Part shown: piece after piece, positions 59,206 to 64,000 of the stretch | Layout of the letters: each line of letters opens with the position of its first letter | Numbering within the stretch: the stretch's first letter is position 1 | Origin: Isoperla grammatica | Taxonomy: Eukaryota; Arthropoda; Insecta; Plecoptera; Perlodidae | Reading direction: 5' to 3' | DNA: 64,000 nucleotides | NCBI GenBank assembly: GCA_945910005.1 | Contig: OX246743.1 | Location: 9,778,587-9,842,586 of the forward strand | The notes under the pieces: model-generated | The model's database searches: none | What the model was told of the DNA's origin: nothing | Seen by the model: only the letters and a program-made list of their open reading frames with translations | Program-made: the position numbers and the translations under genes

Positions 59206-61182
59206 TATAGGGTGTGCTCACGTGATGCGCGTGGCGGCCATACCGGGTGTCACAATGTCACGTGATGCGCATGGTGGCCATACCGGGTGCCACATGTCAC
59301 GTGATGCGCATGGTGGCCATACCGGGAGCCACATGTCACGTGATGCGCGTGGCGGCCATACCGGGTGTCACAATGTCAAGTGATGCGCGTGGCGGCCATA
59401 CCGGGTGCCACAATGTCACGTGATGCGCATGGCGGCCATACCGGGTGCCACAATGTCACGTGATGCGCGTGGCGGCCATACCGGGTGCCACAATGCCACG
59501 TGATGCGCATGGCGGCCATACCGGGTGCCACAATGTCACGTGATGCGCATGGCGGCCATACCGGGTGCCACAATGTCACGTGATGCGCGTGGCGGCCATA
59601 CCGGGTGCCACAATGTCACGTGATGCGCGTGGCGGCCATACCGGGTGCCACATGTCACGTGATGCGCATGGCGGCCATACCGGGTGTCACAATGTCACGT
59701 GATGCGCGTGGCGGCCATACCGGGTGCCACAATGTCACGTGATGCGCGTGGCGGCCATACCGGGTGTCACAATGTCACGTGATGCGCGTGGCGGCCATAC
59801 CGGGTGCCACAATGTCACGTGATGCGCATGGCGGCCATACCGGGTGCCACAATGTCACGTGATGCGCATGGCGGCCATACCGGGTGCCACAATGTCACGT
59901 GATGCGCATGGCGGCCATACCGGGTGCCACAATGTCACGTGATGCGCATGGCGGCCATACCGGGTGCCACCATGTCACGTGATGCGCATGGCGGCCATAC
60001 CGAGTGCCACAATGTCACGTGATGCGCATGGCAGCCAACCCGGGTGCCACAATGTCACGTGATGCGCATGGCGGCCATACCGGGTTCACCATGTCACGTG
60101 ATGCGCATGGCGGCCATACCGAGTGCCACAATGTCACGTGATGCGCATGGCGGCCATACCGGGTGCCACAATGTCACGTGATGCGCATGGTGGCCATACC
60201 GGGTGCCACAATGTCACGTGATGCGCATGGCGGCCATACCGGGTGCCACAATGTCACGTGATGCGCATGGCGGCCATACCGGGTGTCACATGTCACGTGA
60301 TGCGCATGGCGGCCATACCGGGTGCCACCATGTCACGTGATGCGCATGGCGGCCATACCGGGTGCCACCATGTCACGTGATGCGCATGGCGGCCATACCG
60401 GGTGCCACAATGTCACGTGATGCGCGTGGCGGCCATACCGAGTGCCACAATGTCACGTGATGCGCATGGCGGCCATACCGGGTGCCACAATGTCACGTGA
60501 TGCGCGTGGCGGCCATACCGGGTGCCACAATGTCACGTGATGCGCATGGCGGCCATACCGGGTGCCACAATGTCACGGATGCGCGTGGCGGCCATACCGG
60601 GTGCCACAATGTCACGTGATGCGCATGGCGGCCATACCGGGTGTCACAATGTCACGTGATGCGCATGGCGGCCATACCGGGTGCCACAATGTCACGTGAT
60701 GCGCATGGCGGCCATACCGGGTGCCACAATGTCACGTGATGGGTAGTTCATTGTTACTATGTTTCAGGTGGCGTTTGGTGCAATTTCAACTGTTCTCTAA
60801 ATAGAATAGTATTTATTAATTTCTTTACATTACAACTACATATACATATCATAGACAATGATTACCCTCTTAAATTTTTGATAAATTTACATAGTTCACA
60901 TTTAAAAAAATCCAATGATTACACTCTTTAAGGTTTTATAAATGCACATTGTTCACATTCATTAACGTCCAATGATTTAATTTCTCTTATAGACTGAACT
61001 AAATTATTATAATTGTTAATAACAATATTATTACTCTAAGGCAACAGAAATACTTTGTTTCTCGATTAATCGCTTAAAATGGTATATAATAATCATTTTC
61101 GTCTTCTATTGACAGCTCAAATATCAACATACATTTTGGTCTCCTTTATGGCCGATGTGACGTCACGTGAATACACCCTATA
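59206..61182. mobile_element. Nonautonomous DNA transposon with TATAGGGTGT ends
   Basis: The left end reads TATAGGGTGTGCTCACGTGA and the right end, inverted, TATAGGGTGTATTCACGTGA. Both continue to CGGCCATA about 35 bp in, so they are imperfect terminal inverted repeats of about 38 bp. A TA or TATA duplication at both ends fits a TA-targeting element. The left 1.5 kb is the 40-bp minisatellite, whose unit is the terminal motif itself. The right 0.4 kb is AT-rich and noncoding. No transposase frame is present. The superfamily is not assigned. Confidence 0.65.
59213..60739. repeat. 40-bp minisatellite, about 38 units
   Basis: The unit is GTCACGTGATGCGCATGGCG followed by GCCATACCGGGTGCCACAAT, in one orientation. 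Several units are 39 bp because ACAAT is shortened to ACAT. Recurrent variants are GCGCGTGG for GCGCATGG, GGGTGTCAC for GGGTGCCAC, and ACCATG for ACAATG. Each unit has the palindrome TCACGTGA and GGCGGCCAT. Gly/His/Arg-rich open frames across it are repeat artefacts. The first unit merges with the left end of the 59206-61182 element. Confidence 0.97.
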
Positions 61183-61189
61183 GGCCTAC

Positions 61190-61680
61190 TCGCAAGTTGG
61201 TCAAGTCGGACACATCGATAGTGAAGACAACAGGTTTCGCCGTTTCGGACCTTGTTCGGCTGGACATCAAGACTTGGACCAACACCTGGAGTGACTTGAA
61301 TCTGTATTTTTGGCAGTTGGCCGAGGGAACCGGTTGAAATCATCAACAATGTTACCCTTTATCTTGGAATATTGACTTTTATTTTTGAAGTACTGAAAAT
61401 TGAACTAGAAAATGCATAAAACTGTTAACCTTTACCGAATACACGAAATAGGATTTAAATTAATTTCAGGACTTAAAAAGATTGCCACTTATGTAGCTAA
61501 TGTGATACAGGATGGTACGTAAAATATGTCGAGTACTAATAGCTTTATAGTGGAGGGTTCGTGGGCTTATAGGGTATAAAGAAAGAGTGCGTTGATAGTG
61601 GAAGGTTCGTACACTAGAGTGGCAGGGGTATGAAGATATACGTTTTTCTTATAAACCAGTTAGCTTTGCATCAGCTAATA
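61190..61680. other. Noncoding stretch
   Basis: A 67-aa minus-strand frame (61146-61349) overlaps the right end of the transposon and looks like chance. Nothing else is supported. Confidence 0.5.
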
Positions 61681-61684
61681 ACCA

Positions 61685-61939
61685 GGGCCCGGATTCACAA
61701 GAGGTCCTAGGTCTTATTCTCAAAGACCGGTCAAACTTTGAACCTCCTCTAAAACGAGACCCAGGTTTCAGAAAGAAGTTAGTAATTCCTGGTATAGGAA
61801 CAAGGACGCAATGAACATTCCAATAATATGTTTTAAAGTCTGTTCTCAGCATTTTCCTGGATTCACAAGCGGTTCAAAGTTAGGCCGGTTTTAGAGACAA
61901 GACCAAAAAAGACTTAGGACCTCTTGTGAATCCGGGCCC
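61685..61939. mobile_element. 255-bp MITE with GGGCCCGG inverted ends
   Basis: Terminal repeats of 25 bp match perfectly (61685-61709 and 61915-61939), starting GGGCCCGGATTCACAAGAGG. They continue imperfectly inward, sharing GGTCTT, (A)CCGG and CAAACTTTGAACC with offsets. Part of the terminal motif recurs inside (GGATTCACAAGCGGTTCAAA near 61859). GGGCCC starts are seen in some PIF/Harbinger-type MITEs, but a clear 3-bp target duplication could not be read. No coding sequence is present. Confidence 0.85.
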
Positions 61940-61944
61940 AGGAA

Positions 61945-64000
61945 ACTCTAGACTGGTATAGGAACCTTATAGTTGGATCTACACCGTGTGTTAGACTGAC
62001 ATGCACCAACTACCTATTTGTCAGGTGATTGCTACGTGCCATTACCCCCCCCCCCCTTCACCCTTCAACACATTCATTCGTCTATCAACCATCAACCTTG
62101 TTACAGCCCAGTTGAATAAACATGAGACTGATGCCGCACACAATGAACTGATAACTTACATCAGTCAAAGTCAACAAGCCCATACATCATCAAGAGTGCA
62201 ACTTGCATTTAACCAATACGGACGTGCTCGGAACGAGAATAATTTATATCGACATGTTTCTACATGTTCTCAGCAGGGGTACGATCAGAAAATTGCCACT
62301 AAGTCTTTCCCAAACATAAAACTGTAAAACAGCGCACAGGATGGTTCATTACCAAACGAGTATTTGATCGTAGATGTTATCGTGTGAGTAAATGATGGCT
62401 CTCGTAAAATTCGGCAAGCACAGCAGGTTTCTCTGTTAGATAAATTAATACGGGAAGCCATTTACAAACTGGGCACTGGCGATCTAATGCCTAATACCCG
62501 CTGTTGATAATTAGTAGCCCTATAAACAGGCGGAAGAATAGAGCGGACGAATATAGTAATGTGAGTTTACCTCCGGGCTGGAAACCGGTCTTCGAGTTCT
62601 GCATGTCTGCATTCATGGGGGCTGCGGAAGTCGTACAACAGTACTGTTGTGTAGAGTTGTAGAGTTGGCGCCAATAAATAGTACTGGACATTAGAGGACA
62701 TAGGTAAACCAAGGGAACACAAAATACCTTCTTCAGTGTCAATTGTCTGTCTACCCTTAGCTTAGCTACGATCGCATGTGCTTAAGGGTGTCCGTCAACC
62801 TATACCCTACCAGCTCCCGATTTCTGTCGGTTAAAATTGCTTTAAAATTGTAAAAAGGTAAACCAAAATAATTTCACTGCCTAGAGAATTGAATACTATT
62901 TCTTATGTTTCTCGATCCAGTGAGTATTCACATTTTTAAATTAACTTATTTGGTTGTGAAAGGGGTGTTGCAACTTGCAACGATGCATTACACAAGTAAA
63001 ATAAGTTAATTTGAAAAAAATAAATATTTATTGAAACGAAGAAACAATTACAATAAAGTACACTAAATGCTCAAGGGGATGACACAGTTTGGGTTACTCA
63101 TTACATTATCACCCATTGGAACGATTATAAACATTAACAATTATTTTAATGTGTGATATCTAAACATTCAATCACGTTGTGATAATGATCAAAAGCACTT
63201 GGATGTGCACCCTATCACTTTCAGTCTTTGCGTACATACAAGATGACAGAAATAAAGAAGAAACCCGTTATTTATTCATACCAAAACGGATAATAATAAG
63301 TAATAATCTTATTTGATAAAAATGAGATGTTTATTGTCCAGTAAAATAATGATATTTTCAAATAATGCCATGATACAAACTGACATTAAGAAACAGAGAA
63401 AAACTAATTTGTATGCTTTAGGTTTTCGCTACACAAACAAGAGGTATCCTACCACGCCCTTGTACCGTTGTTGATGAAAAGCCAGAAAGAGAACAAATAC
63501 CGTAAAACAGGCATCCGACCCGACCCTAATTCCCAATTAAACACATAACTAACCCTATAAGCTATCATTAGCCATCCAATCCTCTTCCGTCAGGAACACT
63601 ATTATTAAATTACTCGAAATTATTTTCTATTGTGGTCCGGGTAACAAAGGATGTCCACAATGGAGAACGGGCCGTTTTTTTTCAAAATTTTGAATTAATT
63701 TAGCATAATTATAAATACATTTGGGATTTACAGACGTATGTACAAGACCTGGTATATATGTTGTATTGTAATGGAGATTTTCATAGACACAATATGATGT
63801 AAAGCCGCGGGGTTGGGTAATAGTTCGTAATGTAAATAATTTCGCATTTTTAATTTCATTGTATTACTCCAAGGTTTCGACAAGATTCCCATTTTTAAGG
63901 TGGACTAACTTGAAAATGTTGACAGAGGGCTCGGCGAAATCGCAATAACATTTCGTGGCGTACAGAGTGTAGACTAATTTTGCGGTTTAAGATTTAACTT
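61945..64000. other. AT-rich noncoding stretch
   Basis: A run of twelve C at 62045-62056 is the only feature. The 108-aa plus-strand frame (62001-62327) starts in that C run region and shows no recognisable domain. Confidence 0.5.

Noticed and set aside
59186..59579. Gly/His/Arg repeat proteins on both strands
   Set aside because: These are translations of the 40-bp minisatellite. The 39-bp and 40-bp units break the frame and no start or splice context supports them.
59213..60739. CRISPR array
   Set aside because: Same reason: full-unit tandem repetition without spacers.

Overview
This is a window of AT-rich nuclear DNA from an animal, almost certainly an insect. The evidence is a 349-bp interstitial block of the insect telomere pentamer TTAGG (30151-30499), several tRNA-derived SINE copies with recognisable Pol III B boxes, small inverted-repeat DNA transposons, abundant microsatellites, and the absence of closely packed genes. 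Species and order cannot be fixed from the sequence alone. No bacterial operon, rRNA gene, intact tRNA gene, CRISPR array or intact transposase or reverse transcriptase was seen. Most of the window reads as intron or intergenic DNA.

The one segment that looks like real host protein-coding sequence is a 219-bp candidate exon on the minus strand (14438 down to 14220). It is open throughout, GC-rich, has a CAG acceptor behind a T-rich tract and an AG|GTAGGA donor, and is symmetric (phase 2 at both ends). The acceptor end of this exon, with about 70 bp of upstream intron and about 52 bp of exon, has been amplified into a 3.5-kb satellite of 29 units of exactly 121 bp (14387-17879). The satellite has a six-unit (726-bp) higher-order repeat. 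Each unit carries a copy of the splice acceptor and its branchpoint-like and T-rich sequence. This exon-derived, acceptor-bearing satellite is the most unusual object in the window.

Layout: 1-8.5 kb is AT-rich noncoding DNA with G/C homopolymers, a 90-bp tandem duplication and purine tracts. 8.56-9.06 kb is a G-rich trinucleotide/hexanucleotide microsatellite. 14.2-17.9 kb is the exon and satellite. 19.3-25.8 kb is a transposon-rich patch: a CAGTG-ended MITE, two tRNA-SINE families (called A and B here), a degenerate CACTAAA array, and a TTAA-flanked MITE inserted in a SINE. 30.15-30.5 kb is the telomere-like block. 31-58 kb is mostly unremarkable AT-rich DNA with scattered SINEs, a repeat pair (35.1 and 53.8 kb), a second weaker repeat pair (27.1 and 47.5 kb) and a perfect 180-bp tandem duplication at 51 kb. 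59.2-61.2 kb is a TATAGGGTGT-ended inverted-repeat element whose 5' side has been expanded into about 38 copies of a 40-bp minisatellite. 61.7-61.9 kb is a GGGCCCGG-ended MITE.

There is no gene pathway to describe. The main biology is repeat evolution: satellites grown from pre-existing functional or transposon termini, and nested insertions that record their own empty sites.
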